From the NCBI RefSeq assembly GCF_001419765.1, contig NZ_LIRK01000151.1, positions 1 to 51,711 on the forward strand: DNA of 51,711 nucleotides, given 5' to 3'. Source of the DNA: Streptomyces torulosus. GTDB taxonomy: Bacteria; Actinomycetota; Actinomycetes; Streptomycetales; Streptomycetaceae. Under the pieces are notes generated by a model. That model searched no databases. It was given only the letters and a program-made list of their open reading frames with translations, and was not told where the DNA came from. This document shows, piece by piece, positions 1-10,288 of this stretch. A program made the translations under genes and the position numbers. The number at the start of each line of letters is the position of its first letter. The first letter of the stretch is position 1.

Positions 1-26
1 GGGTGGCGGGCCGGATGCCGAGCGGG

Positions 27-677
27 CTACGCCCGTGACCGGTGTGCCACGTACGCCAGGGTGCCCAGCAGCAGCCGCGCGGCCGGTGGCCTCGTCGCCG
101 AGTCGAGGGCGGGGGAGCGGAGCCAGCGGACCGGGCCGAGGCCACCACGGTCGGACGGCGGGGCGGTGATGTGGGCGCCGGGGCCGAGGCCGCGCAGGTC
201 GAGGGCGGACGGGTCGTCCCAGCCCATGCGGTAGAGCAGCTCCGGCAGCTCGGCGGCGGCCCCGGGCGCGACGAGGAAGTGGGCGCGGCCCTCGGGGGTG
301 GCGATCACCGGGCCGAGCGGCAGGCCCATGCGTTCGAGCCGGACCAGCGCGTGCCGCCCGGCGGACTCGGCGACCTCGATCACGTCGAACGAGCGGCCGA
401 CCGGCAGCATGATCGAGGCGCCGGGGTGCTCGGCCCAGGCTGCGCTCACCTCGTCGAGGGTGGCGCCGGCGGGCACCGGGGGAGCGAAGTCGAGGGGGTG
501 CGCGCCGGGCGCGTCACAGGTCGTCCTGCCGCAGGAACAGGCGCCCGAGACCGCCCGTGCGCCGGGGGCGACGTCCCAGCCCCAGAGGCCGGTGAACTCG
601 GCCACCGCCGTGCAGTCCGAGGAACGGCCGCGCCGCCCAGATCGCAACTCGCGAATGCCGCCGATCGTGAAGCCCAT
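27..677 (-). CDS. Bifunctional primase/polymerase N-terminal domain-like protein
   Basis: A 216-residue protein that resembles the N-terminal primase-polymerase (AEP-type) domain found in Streptomyces chromosomes next to nsdA. The start chosen is the ATG at 677, because GGAGGGGG lies just upstream of it; the frame stays open further upstream but that part is low-complexity and has no ribosome site. Visible features are a Cys-rich stretch (GACSCGRTTCDAPG) followed by the HPLDFAPP segment typical of this family. It stands alone and is divergent from nsdA. Whether it is catalytically active cannot be judged; the acidic metal ligands are not obvious, so it may be a degenerate family member. Confidence 0.6.
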   Translation of the reverse strand: MGFTIGGIRELRSGRRGRSSDCTAVAEFTGLWGWDVAPGARAVSGACSCGRTTCDAPGAHPLDFAPPVPAGATLDEVSAAWAEHPGASIMLPVGRSFDVIEVAESAGRHALVRLERMGLPLGPVIATPEGRAHFLVAPGAAAELPELLYRMGWDDPSALDLRGLGPGAHITAPPSDRGGLGPVRWLRSPALDSATRPPAARLLLGTLAYVAHRSRA

Positions 678-1103
678 GCCCCCTCCAACGGGTCCAGCGC
701 GCCGGTGGTTACGTGACGGAGGCGGATCGTGACGCTCCGTCTCCGCCGGGGCGGCGCACTGCGGCACCCCCGGGTGGTGCGATCGGAGCGCACGCCCTTG
801 AATGCATCGCTCCGCCGACCCCCGGCCGTCATGTGTCAAGTGAATCGCGTACGGGGGACCGTTAGTTCATTCGAAGGGGTGGCGAATGGTGGCGATTCTG
901 GGATCGCCGTGGCCGGACGCGTGATCGTGGGATTACTTTGAGTGCACAGATCCTGGGGATGCACGCGCTCGTGGGTATGCCGGAGGCAAGTCGTCTTTCC
1001 GTTCGACGGGTGACAACGGACGGACGTACGGCGCGGTAACCGGCATTCTGGTAGGGCTTGGCGCACACAGCGCACAAGTGGTTTCAGGGATGGGGGCGTT
1101 CCA
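678..1103. other. Intergenic region between the divergent primase-like gene and nsdA
   Basis: This 426-bp gap must hold promoters for two divergent genes. I see no convincing coding sequence: the open frames here are short and differ in character from real genes. No clear -10/-35 pair stands out, and no strong hairpin was found. Confidence 0.4.
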
Positions 1104-2579
1104 GTGGGCGGCAACGGCGGAAGCGGTACGAACGCTGAGAAGCGCCCGAACGAACTGCTGGGCTCGTGGTTCGTCCGCAGCGGCTGGTCCAAGGGGGAAC
1201 TCGCCCGTCAGGTGAACCGCCGCGCCCGCCAGCTCGGGGCCAACCACATCTCCACCGACACCTCGCGCGTACGGCGCTGGCTCGACGGGGAGAATCCGCG
1301 CGAGCCGATCCCGCGGATCCTGTCCGAGCTGTTCTCCGAACGGTTCGGCTGCGTCGTCGCCGTCGAGGACCTGGGGCTGCGCGCCGCGCACCAGGCGCCG
1401 TCCGTGTCCGGCGTCGATCTGCCCTGGACGGGCCCGCAGACCGTGGCGCTGATCAGTGAGTTCTCGCGCAGCGACCTGATGCTGGCGCGGCGCGGCTTCC
1501 TCGGGAACTCACTGGCCCTGTCCGCGGGCCCGGCCCTCATCGAGCCGATGCAGCGCTGGCTCGTCCCCACATTGCCCGCGCCCCGCCCGGAGCCCGAACC
1601 CTCCGCCGCCGCGCGCCGCGGCGGTCGCCTGTCCAAACCCGAGCTGGACCTCCTGGAGTCCACCACGGTGATGTTCCGGCAGTGGGACGCCCAGTGCGGG
1701 GGCGGCCTGCGCCGCAAGGCGGTCGTCGGCCAGCTGCACGAGGTGACCGACCTCCTCCAGGAGCCCCAGCCCGAGGCCACCAACCGGCGTCTGTTCAAGG
1801 TCGCCGCCGAGCTGGCGGAGCTGGCCGGCTGGATGAGCTACGACATCGGCCTCCAGCCCACCGCCCAGAAGTACTTCGTCCTCGCCCTGCACGCGGCGAA
1901 GGAAGCGGGCGACAAGCCCCTCGGCTCGTACGTCCTCTCCAGCATGAGCCGCCAGATGATCCACCTCGGCCGGCCCGACGACGCGCTCGAACTGATCCAC
2001 CTCGCCCAGTACGGCAGCCGCGACTGCGCGAGCCCGCGCACCCAGGCGATGCTGTATGCGATGGAGGCCCGCGCCTACGCCAACATGGGACAGCCCGGCA
2101 AGTGCAAGAGGGCCGTCCGGATGGCCGAGGACACCTTCGCCGACGCCGAGGAATGGGACGACCCGGACCCCGACTGGATCCGCTTCTTCAGCGAGGCCGA
2201 ACTGCACGGCGAGAACTCCCACTCCTACCGCGACCTCGCCTATGTCGCCGGCCGCAGCCCCACGTACGCCTCCCTGGCCGAGCCCGTGATGCGCCGCGCG
2301 GTCGAACTCTTCGCGACGGACACCGACCACCAGCGGTCGTACGCGCTGAACCTGATCGGCATGGCCACGGTCCATCTGCTGCAGCGTGAGCCCGAACAGG
2401 GCGCCGACCTGGCGCAGCAGGCCATGACGGTCGCCCGGAAGGTCCGCTCGGAGCGGCTCAACACCCGTATCCGCAAGACCGTCGACACGGCCGTACGCGA
2501 TTTCGGCGACCTCGCCGAGGTCGTCGAGCTCACCGACCAGCTCGCCGTGCACCTCCCGGAGACCGCCGAAGCGGTCTGA
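1104..2579 (+). CDS. nsdA: NsdA-type TPR regulator of differentiation and antibiotic production
   Basis: A 491-residue protein matching the Streptomyces NsdA family, a negative regulator of sporulation and antibiotic synthesis (established for S. coelicolor). The N-terminus has an HTH-like segment (SGWSKGELARQVNRRARQLG), followed by a linker and an alpha-helical part with TPR-like repeats (for example WMSYDIGLQPTAQKYFVLAL and LHAAKEAGDKPLGSYVLSSM). The GTG start at 1104 gives the family length. Position directly upstream of the amtB operon is conserved in streptomycetes. The biochemical activity of NsdA is not known; protein-protein interaction through TPRs is the likely mode. Confidence 0.88.
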   Translation: MGGNGGSGTNAEKRPNELLGSWFVRSGWSKGELARQVNRRARQLGANHISTDTSRVRRWLDGENPREPIPRILSELFSERFGCVVAVEDLGLRAAHQAPSVSGVDLPWTGPQTVALISEFSRSDLMLARRGFLGNSLALSAGPALIEPMQRWLVPTLPAPRPEPEPSAAARRGGRLSKPELDLLESTTVMFRQWDAQCGGGLRRKAVVGQLHEVTDLLQEPQPEATNRRLFKVAAELAELAGWMSYDIGLQPTAQKYFVLALHAAKEAGDKPLGSYVLSSMSRQMIHLGRPDDALELIHLAQYGSRDCASPRTQAMLYAMEARAYANMGQPGKCKRAVRMAEDTFADAEEWDDPDPDWIRFFSEAELHGENSHSYRDLAYVAGRSPTYASLAEPVMRRAVELFATDTDHQRSYALNLIGMATVHLLQREPEQGADLAQQAMTVARKVRSERLNTRIRKTVDTAVRDFGDLAEVVELTDQLAVHLPETAEAV

Positions 2580-2871
2580 CCCGGCCCGGCCCGCCGACCC
2601 CGAGGGCCCCCGACTCCGGCCGCGGCCGGTCATCCCTACTGCCCGACTCGGCTCCCCCATGCCAGGTCATCGGATGGCCGCCGTGGCCGGTCCCGTACAC
2701 GACACGCGCGAAGGCGACGCACCGTCGCGCCCCTGCCGCGGCGGGTGCGTCGTCCCCCGCACGGCCCACGGCCGGAGTTCCATCGGATACGAAGCCGGTG
2801 CCCGCGGACCCGCCCGCAGGGGCCGGGCCCCGCGTGGTCCCAATCCGCCGTGACCCACGTTTCACCCGCCC

Positions 2872-2907
2872 GTAACGCGACATGCGGGTTCGTCACGTGC
2901 AGGAAAC
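2872..2907 (+). promoter_or_regulatory. GlnR-binding box upstream of amtB
   Basis: GTCAC at 2892-2896, six bases, then GAAAC at 2903-2907 fits the actinobacterial GlnR consensus (gTnAC-n6-GaAAC). A further GTAAC half-site sits at 2872-2876. The site lies about 125 bp upstream of the amtB start. GlnR is the global nitrogen regulator that activates amtB-glnK-glnD under nitrogen limitation in Streptomyces, so position and sequence agree. Binding itself is inferred. Confidence 0.75.
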
Positions 2908-3029
2908 AATTCCAATCTCCCCGTGAAACGGTGCTGCGCCAGTCTCCTCAGCACAGTCGGCCCTCCCCGAGAGCTCCCCCAGGCTTCAGCATCCGCACGG
3001 GCCGTTCCGACCACGAGGAGATACCGGCA

Positions 3030-4660
<1,631 letters not shown>

Positions 4661-4686
4661 CCGCACAGAAGAACAGGAGTCACTGG

Positions 4687-7146
4687 GTGACGAGTACGGA
4701 CGTACGTACGGATGCAGAGGACTCGGGACCCAGCGGCTACGCGGCGGCCCGGCTGCGCCTCCTCCAGGAGGAGGCGCGGTCCGGGCCGCCGCGCCGTGGC
4801 GCCCTCGCCGAGCTGACCGACGACTGGCTCGCCGGACTCTTCGGCGCGGGCGCCGGCGAGCTGCGGGGCGCCTCCCTCGTCGCCGTCGGCGGATACGGGC
4901 GCGGCGAGCTGTCCCCCCGCAGCGACCTCGATCTGCTGCTCCTGCACGACGGCTCCGACGACAAGGCCGTGGCCGCCCTCGCCGACCGCATCTGGTACCC
5001 GGTCTGGGACCTGGGGCTCGCCCTCGACCACTCGGTCCGCACCCCCGCCGAGGCCCGCAAGACCGCCGCCGAGGACCTCAAGGTGCAGCTGGGGCTGCTG
5101 GACGCCCGGCACCTCGCCGGTGACCTCGGTCTCACCGCCGGACTGCGCACCGCCGTCCTCGCCGACTGGCGCAACCAGGCGCCCAAACGCCTCCCCGAGC
5201 TCCAGGAGCTGTGCGCCGAGCGCGCCGAGCGGCAGGGGGAGCTGCAGTACCTCCTCGAACCCGACCTGAAGGAGGCGCGCGGCGGGCTGCGCGACGCCAC
5301 CGCCCTCCGCGCGGTCGCCGCCTCGTGGCTCGCCGACGCCCCGCGCGAGGGGCTCGCCGACGCCCGGCGCCGCCTCCTCGACGTACGGGACGCGCTGCAC
5401 CTCACCACCGGGCGCGCCACCGACCGGCTCGCGCTCCAGGAGCAGGACCAGGTAGCGGCCGACCTCGGGCTGCTGGACGCCGACACCCTGCTGCGCCAGG
5501 TGTACGAGGCGGCGCGGGTCATCTCGTACGCCAGCGATGTCACCTGGCGTGAAGTGGGGCGCGTACTGCGTTCGCGCGCCGTGCGGCCCAGGCTGCGCGC
5601 CATGCTCGGCGGTGGCAAGCCGGTCGCCGAGCGGTCACCGCTGGCCGAGGGCGTGGTCGAACAGGACGGCGAGGTCGTGCTCGCGCGCGCCGCCCGGCCC
5701 GAACGCGACCCGGTGCTGCCCCTGCGCGCCGCCGCCGCGGCGGCCCAGGCCGGACTGCCGCTGTCCCTGCACGCCGTACGGCGGCTCGCGGCCACCGCCC
5801 GGCCGCTGCCCACGCCCTGGCCCGCCGAGGCCAGGGAGCAGCTCGTCACCCTGCTGGGGTCCGGGCGGCCGACCGTCGACGTCTGGGAGGCCCTGGAGGC
5901 CGAGGGGCTCATCACCCGCCTGCTGCCCGACTGGGAGCGGGTCCGCTGTCGCCCGCAGCGCAACGCCGTCCACATCTGGACCGTCGACCGGCACCTCATC
6001 GAGACCGCCGTCCGCGCCTCCGCGCTGACCCGCCGGGTCCACCGGCCCGACCTCCTCCTCGTCGCCGCGCTGCTACACGACATCGGCAAGGGCTGGCCCG
6101 GCGACCACTCCGTGGCCGGGGAGATCATCGCCAAGGACGTGGCGGCCAGGATCGGCTTCGACCGCGAGGACGTGGCCGTGCTCGCCACCCTCGTCCGCCA
6201 CCACCTGCTGCTCGTCGACACCGCCACCCGGCGTGACCTGGAGGACCCGGCCACCGTGCGGTCCGTGGCCGAGGCCGTCGGGTCGCCGGGCACCCTCGAA
6301 CTGCTGCACGCCCTCACCGAGTCGGACGCCCTGGCGACCGGACCGGCCGCGTGGTCGTCGTGGCGGGCCTCGCTCGTGTCCGACCTGGTCCAGCGGGTGG
6401 CCGCGCTGTTCGCCGGGGACGTCCCGGAGGAGCCGGAGCCGGCCGCGCCCACCGCGGAGCAGGAGCGGCTCGCCGTCGAGGCGTTCCGCACCGGTGGACC
6501 CGTGCTGTCGCTGCGCGCGCAGACGGAGGCGCCGGCGGAGGACAACGACGACAAGGACGAGAAGGCCGACCCGGAGCCGCTCGGCGTGGAACTCCTCATC
6601 GCCGTGCCCGACCAGCCCGGCGTCCTGCCCGCGGTCGCCGGAGTCCTCGCCATGCACCGGCTCACGGTGCGCACGGCGGAGCTCCGGGCGCTCGACCTGC
6701 CGGACGGCGTCGAGGGCTCCGTCCTGCTGCTGGACTGGCGGGTCGCCGCCGAGTACGGCTCGCTGCCCCAGGCGGCCCGGCTCCGCGCCGACCTCGTACG
6801 GGCCCTCGAGGGCTCGCTGGACATCGCGGGACGGCTCGCCGAGCGCGACGCCGCCTACCCCCGGCGCCGGGGCGTGGTCGCGCCCCCGCCGCGCGTCACG
6901 GTGGCCGCGGCCGCCTCCCGGCACGCGACGGTGATCGAGGTCCGCGCCCAGGACGCCCCCGGTCTGCTGCACCGCATCGGGCGGGCGCTGGAGGACGCGC
7001 GCGTGCGGGTGCGCAGCGCCCACGTCAGCACGCTCGGGGCCAACGCGGTGGACGCCTTCTACGTCACCGGCCGCGACGGCGCCCCCCTCCCGGGCGACGA
7101 CGCGGCCTCCGTGGCGCGGAAACTGGAGGAGACGCTGCGCGGCTGA
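4687..7146 (+). CDS. glnD: GlnD nucleotidyltransferase acting on PII
   Basis: An 819-residue protein with the full GlnD layout. The nucleotidyltransferase motif GGYGRGELSPRSDLDLLL lies near residues 68-86. A GlnE-adapter helical part follows, then an HD phosphohydrolase domain (LLHDIGKG, then HSVAG and RHHLLLVD), and two C-terminal ACT domains (GVELLIAVPDQPGVLPAVAG; ATVIEVRAQDAPGLLHRIGR). In Streptomyces this enzyme adenylylates GlnK on Tyr51 instead of uridylylating it. GTG start at 4687 with AGGAG 8 bases upstream. It is the third gene of the amtB operon and is followed by a strong hairpin. Confidence 0.94.
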   Translation: MTSTDVRTDAEDSGPSGYAAARLRLLQEEARSGPPRRGALAELTDDWLAGLFGAGAGELRGASLVAVGGYGRGELSPRSDLDLLLLHDGSDDKAVAALADRIWYPVWDLGLALDHSVRTPAEARKTAAEDLKVQLGLLDARHLAGDLGLTAGLRTAVLADWRNQAPKRLPELQELCAERAERQGELQYLLEPDLKEARGGLRDATALRAVAASWLADAPREGLADARRRLLDVRDALHLTTGRATDRLALQEQDQVAADLGLLDADTLLRQVYEAARVISYASDVTWREVGRVLRSRAVRPRLRAMLGGGKPVAERSPLAEGVVEQDGEVVLARAARPERDPVLPLRAAAAAAQAGLPLSLHAVRRLAATARPLPTPWPAEAREQLVTLLGSGRPTVDVWEALEAEGLITRLLPDWERVRCRPQRNAVHIWTVDRHLIETAVRASALTRRVHRPDLLLVAALLHDIGKGWPGDHSVAGEIIAKDVAARIGFDREDVAVLATLVRHHLLLVDTATRRDLEDPATVRSVAEAVGSPGTLELLHALTESDALATGPAAWSSWRASLVSDLVQRVAALFAGDVPEEPEPAAPTAEQERLAVEAFRTGGPVLSLRAQTEAPAEDNDDKDEKADPEPLGVELLIAVPDQPGVLPAVAGVLAMHRLTVRTAELRALDLPDGVEGSVLLLDWRVAAEYGSLPQAARLRADLVRALEGSLDIAGRLAERDAAYPRRRGVVAPPPRVTVAAAASRHATVIEVRAQDAPGLLHRIGRALEDARVRVRSAHVSTLGANAVDAFYVTGRDGAPLPGDDAASVARKLEETLRG

Positions 7147-7148
7147 AG

Positions 7149-7188
7149 CCCGGGGTCACGGGGCCGCGACCTGCTCCGTGACCCCGGG
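7149..7188 (+). terminator. Hairpin terminator after glnD
   Basis: Perfect 13-bp inverted repeat, CCCGGGGTCACGG at 7149-7161 and its complement at 7176-7188, with a 14-base loop, starting 3 bases after the glnD stop. There is no U-tract, as is usual in actinobacteria. Confidence 0.8.
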
Positions 7189-7288
7189 CCGGGCACCGTT
7201 GTCCACAGGGGTGGAGACCCGACCACACCCAGACAGATACCCTGGAGGGCACGTCAGACTGCCCCCGACTCCGAGGACCGACACCGCC

Positions 7289-8851
7289 GTGTTCGATACG
7301 CTCTCCGATCGCCTCTCAGCGACTTTCAAGAACCTGCGCGGCAAGGGGCGCCTCTCCGAGGCGGACATCGACGCCACGGCACGCGAGATCCGCATCGCGC
7401 TCCTCGAGGCGGACGTGGCGCTGCCGGTCGTCCGGGGCTTCATCAAGAACGTCAAGGAGAGGGCGCTCGGCGCCGAGGTCTCCAAGGCGCTCAACCCCGC
7501 CCAGCAGGTCCTCAAGATCGTCAACGAGGAGCTGGTCGGGATCCTGGGCGGCGAGACCCGCCGCCTCCGCTTCGCCAAGAACCCGCCGACCGTGATCATG
7601 CTCGCGGGTCTCCAGGGTGCCGGTAAGACGACCCTCGCGGGCAAGCTCGGCAGGTGGCTGAAGGAGCAGGGCCACTCCCCGCTGCTGGTCGCCTGTGACC
7701 TCCAGCGGCCGAACGCGGTGAACCAGCTGAGCGTCGTCGCCGAGCGCGCGGGTGTGGCGGTCTACGCCCCCGAGCCGGGCAACGGCGTGGGCGACCCGGT
7801 CAAGGTCGCCAAGGACTCCATCGAGTTCGCGAAGTCGAAGGTCCACGACATCGTGGTCGTCGACACCGCCGGTCGTCTGGGCATCGACCAGGAGATGATG
7901 CGGCAGGCGGCGGACATCAGGGACGCCGTCTCCCCGGACGAGATCCTCTTCGTCGTCGACGCGATGATCGGTCAGGACGCGGTCAACACCGCCGAGGCCT
8001 TCCGCGACGGCGTCGGCTTCGACGGCGTGGTGCTCTCCAAGCTCGACGGTGACGCCCGCGGTGGTGCCGCCCTGTCGATCCGCCAGGTCACCGGCAAGCC
8101 GATCATGTTCGCGTCGAACGGCGAGAAGCTCGACGACTTCGACCAGTTCCACCCGGACCGGATGGCCTCCCGCATCCTCGACATGGGTGACCTGCTCACC
8201 CTGATCGAGCAGGCGGAGAAGACCTTCAGCCAGGAAGAGGCCGCCAAGATGGCCTCCAAGCTGGCGTCCAAGAAGGGTCAGGACTTCACCCTCGACGACT
8301 TCCTGGCCCAGATGGAGCAGGTCAGGAAGATGGGCAGCATCAGCAAGCTGCTCGGCATGCTGCCCGGCATGGGCCAGATCAAGGACCAGATCAACAGCAT
8401 CGACGAGCGCGACGTCGACCGCACCGCCGCGATCATCAAGTCGATGACCCCGGGCGAGCGCCAGGACCCGACGATCATCAACGGCTCCCGCCGGGCCCGC
8501 ATCGCCAAGGGTTCCGGTGTCGAGGTCAGCGCGGTGAAGAACCTGGTCGAGCGGTTCTTCGAGGCCCGCAAGATGATGTCCCGCATGGCCCAGGGCGGCG
8601 GCATGCCCGGGATGCCGGGCATCCCCGGCATGGGCGGCGGCCCCGGCCGGTCCAAGAAGCAGCCCAAGAGGGCCAAGGGCAAGCAGCGCTCCGGCAACCC
8701 GATGAAGCGCAAGCAGCAGGAGCAGGAGGAGGCCGCCCGCCGGGCGGCCGCCGCCCAGGGCGGCGCTCCGGGCGGTGCCCTCGGTCTGCCGGGCCAGCAG
8801 GCCGGGCAGGACTTCGAACTGCCGGACGAGTTCAAGAAGTTCATGGGCTGA
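7289..8851 (+). CDS. ffh: Signal recognition particle GTPase Ffh
   Basis: A 520-residue SRP54-family protein that binds 4.5S RNA and signal sequences of nascent chains and pairs with FtsY at the membrane. It has the NG domain with G1 GLQGAGKTT, the DTAGRLG and SKLDGDARGG motifs, and a Met-rich M domain (MGSISKLLGMLPGMGQ; RFFEARKMMSRMAQGGGMPG) followed by a basic, Gln/Ala-rich tail. The GTG at 7289 is chosen as start because GAGGA lies upstream and Ffh proteins begin MFDTLSDRL; the frame is open further upstream without family similarity. Confidence 0.96.
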   Translation: MFDTLSDRLSATFKNLRGKGRLSEADIDATAREIRIALLEADVALPVVRGFIKNVKERALGAEVSKALNPAQQVLKIVNEELVGILGGETRRLRFAKNPPTVIMLAGLQGAGKTTLAGKLGRWLKEQGHSPLLVACDLQRPNAVNQLSVVAERAGVAVYAPEPGNGVGDPVKVAKDSIEFAKSKVHDIVVVDTAGRLGIDQEMMRQAADIRDAVSPDEILFVVDAMIGQDAVNTAEAFRDGVGFDGVVLSKLDGDARGGAALSIRQVTGKPIMFASNGEKLDDFDQFHPDRMASRILDMGDLLTLIEQAEKTFSQEEAAKMASKLASKKGQDFTLDDFLAQMEQVRKMGSISKLLGMLPGMGQIKDQINSIDERDVDRTAAIIKSMTPGERQDPTIINGSRRARIAKGSGVEVSAVKNLVERFFEARKMMSRMAQGGGMPGMPGIPGMGGGPGRSKKQPKRAKGKQRSGNPMKRKQQEQEEAARRAAAAQGGAPGGALGLPGQQAGQDFELPDEFKKFMG

Positions 8852-8913
8852 CGGTCGCCCGCGTTCGACCGCTCCGCCCGTGTTCGCGGCCGTGTACGGT
8901 CCCGGGCCCGCAT

Positions 8914-8959
8914 ACGCCACTTGGGGCGCCCTCCGAGCGGAGGGCGCCCCAAGTGGCGT
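8914..8959. terminator. Strong hairpin terminator after ffh
   Basis: Perfect 21-bp arms (8914-8934 and 8939-8959) around a GAGC loop, 62 bases after the ffh stop. It is symmetric and can act in both directions. The rest of the 374-bp gap up to the convergent methyltransferase holds only the second hairpin at 9104-9133. Confidence 0.88.
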
Positions 8960-9103
8960 GTCAGGTGTGGCGGCGGGCGCCGCGCGGTCGGCCGGGGGGT
9001 GTGGCCGGGCGCGCGGCGCCCGTGCCGTGCGTGGACGGCACATTCGTGGTTGTCGGCATCCGAGTGCGTGTTTCGGCCGGACGGTGCGTCAGGCTATGAG
9101 GAT

Positions 9104-9133
9104 GGTGCTTCACTTCGCGAAGTGAGAGGCACC
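9104..9133 (-). terminator. Hairpin after the leftward methyltransferase gene
   Basis: A 16-bp perfect palindrome TCACTTCGCGAAGTGA (9110-9125) is nested in an outer GGTGC/GCACC pair. It lies about 90 bases past the stop of the convergent methyltransferase, so a terminator is the simplest reading. A protein-binding palindrome is the alternative. Confidence 0.5.
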
Positions 9134-9225
9134 CCGTCCCGCTTTCTCCACATCATTCACACGTGTATCGGCCGAAAGTGTCGAAGACCTTCTCAGCGCA
9201 CCCATGTCGGGGCCGTCCACGCCTC

Positions 9226-10086
9226 TCAGGGCGTCCGCGCGATCAGATACCGGAACACGTTCGGCATCCACACCGTGCCGTCCTGGCGGCGGTACGGGTG
9301 CAGGGCCTCGGTCAGTTCCTTGTTCACCTGGACCGGGTCCGTGGCCGCGATCGCCGCGTCGAACAGCCCCGTCGACAGCAGCCCCCGCACCGCGTTGTCC
9401 ACGTTCGCGTACCCGAAGGGGCAGGCCACGCGCCCGGAGCCGTCCGGCCTCAGGCCGGCCCGTTGGGCGACCTCCTCCAGGTCGTCCCGCAGCGCGAGGC
9501 GCCAGCCACCGGTGCCGCGCAGCGGATCGGCGAGCTTGGTGGCGACACGGAGCACCGTGGACGTGGCACAGCGCTCGGGGGGACCCCATCCCGCGAGCAC
9601 CACGGGGGTGCCCCGCCCGGCGAGCGGGGTCGCGCGGGCGAGCAGCTCGCCCAGGCCCTCGGAGTCCCCGGCCAGACAGCCGATCGGCTCGAAGGCGGTC
9701 ACCACGTTGTACGGGGGAGCGCCGGATGCCCCGGCCGCGTCCTCGGGAGCGCCCTCCACGACGCGGGCGTCGGCACGCGCGTGTGCGCCCCATCCCTCCG
9801 GCAGCAGCCGCTCCCGCGCGAGAGCGGTTCTCTCGGGCGACGACCCGTCGACACCGGTGACCGTGGCGCCCCGCGACGCCGCCATCAGCAGTGCGAGCCC
9901 CGACCCGCAGCCGAGGCCCAACAGCCGGGTGCCGCTGCCCACGTCGAGCCGGCGGTAGACCGCCTCATAGAGCGGGACCAGCATCCGTTCCTGGATCTCG
10001 GCCCAGTCACGCGCGCGTGCACACCGGTCCACACGGGGTGCGGTCCCCGGGCGAGGCAGTTGCTGCCGCACGAGCGTAGGTGTCAT
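9226..10086 (-). CDS. SAM-dependent methyltransferase
   Basis: A 286-residue class I methyltransferase. The SAM-binding motif I reads LLGLGCGSGLALLMAASRGA, followed by the acidic loop GVDGSSPERTALAR that would hold the ribose. The remaining motifs are less conserved (VVTAFEPIGCLAG). The substrate cannot be told from the sequence. The gene is monocistronic, runs against ffh and away from proS. ATG at 10086 is the only good start; the ribosome site is weak (GGGGCG). Confidence 0.75.
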   Translation of the reverse strand: MTPTLVRQQLPRPGTAPRVDRCARARDWAEIQERMLVPLYEAVYRRLDVGSGTRLLGLGCGSGLALLMAASRGATVTGVDGSSPERTALARERLLPEGWGAHARADARVVEGAPEDAAGASGAPPYNVVTAFEPIGCLAGDSEGLGELLARATPLAGRGTPVVLAGWGPPERCATSTVLRVATKLADPLRGTGGWRLALRDDLEEVAQRAGLRPDGSGRVACPFGYANVDNAVRGLLSTGLFDAAIAATDPVQVNKELTEALHPYRRQDGTVWMPNVFRYLIARTP

Positions 10087-10251
10087 ATCGAAAGCGCCCC
10101 AATCCGCCGAGAGTCGTCTCTGTGCCCGTTTTCAGGGCCCCCGTGACAGTGCGCTCGCACTCCCCCCGTATGCCAGATAACTCCGCACATGCCGTGCCGT
10201 CCAGGGGTAGCGGACACCGGTTTGCGGACTGTCTACGCGTGGATAAAAGAA

Positions 10252-10288
10252 TTCACATCCCCGCAACGTGGGCCCGTACGATCGCGAC
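10252..10288 (+). promoter_or_regulatory. Promoter of a leaderless proS transcript
   Basis: A TACGAT -10 element at 10277-10282 ends 6 bases before the ATG at 10289, so transcription would start on the A of the start codon. TTCACA at 10252-10257 is a possible -35 with a 19-base spacer. No ribosome-binding site precedes the ATG. Confidence 0.6.
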
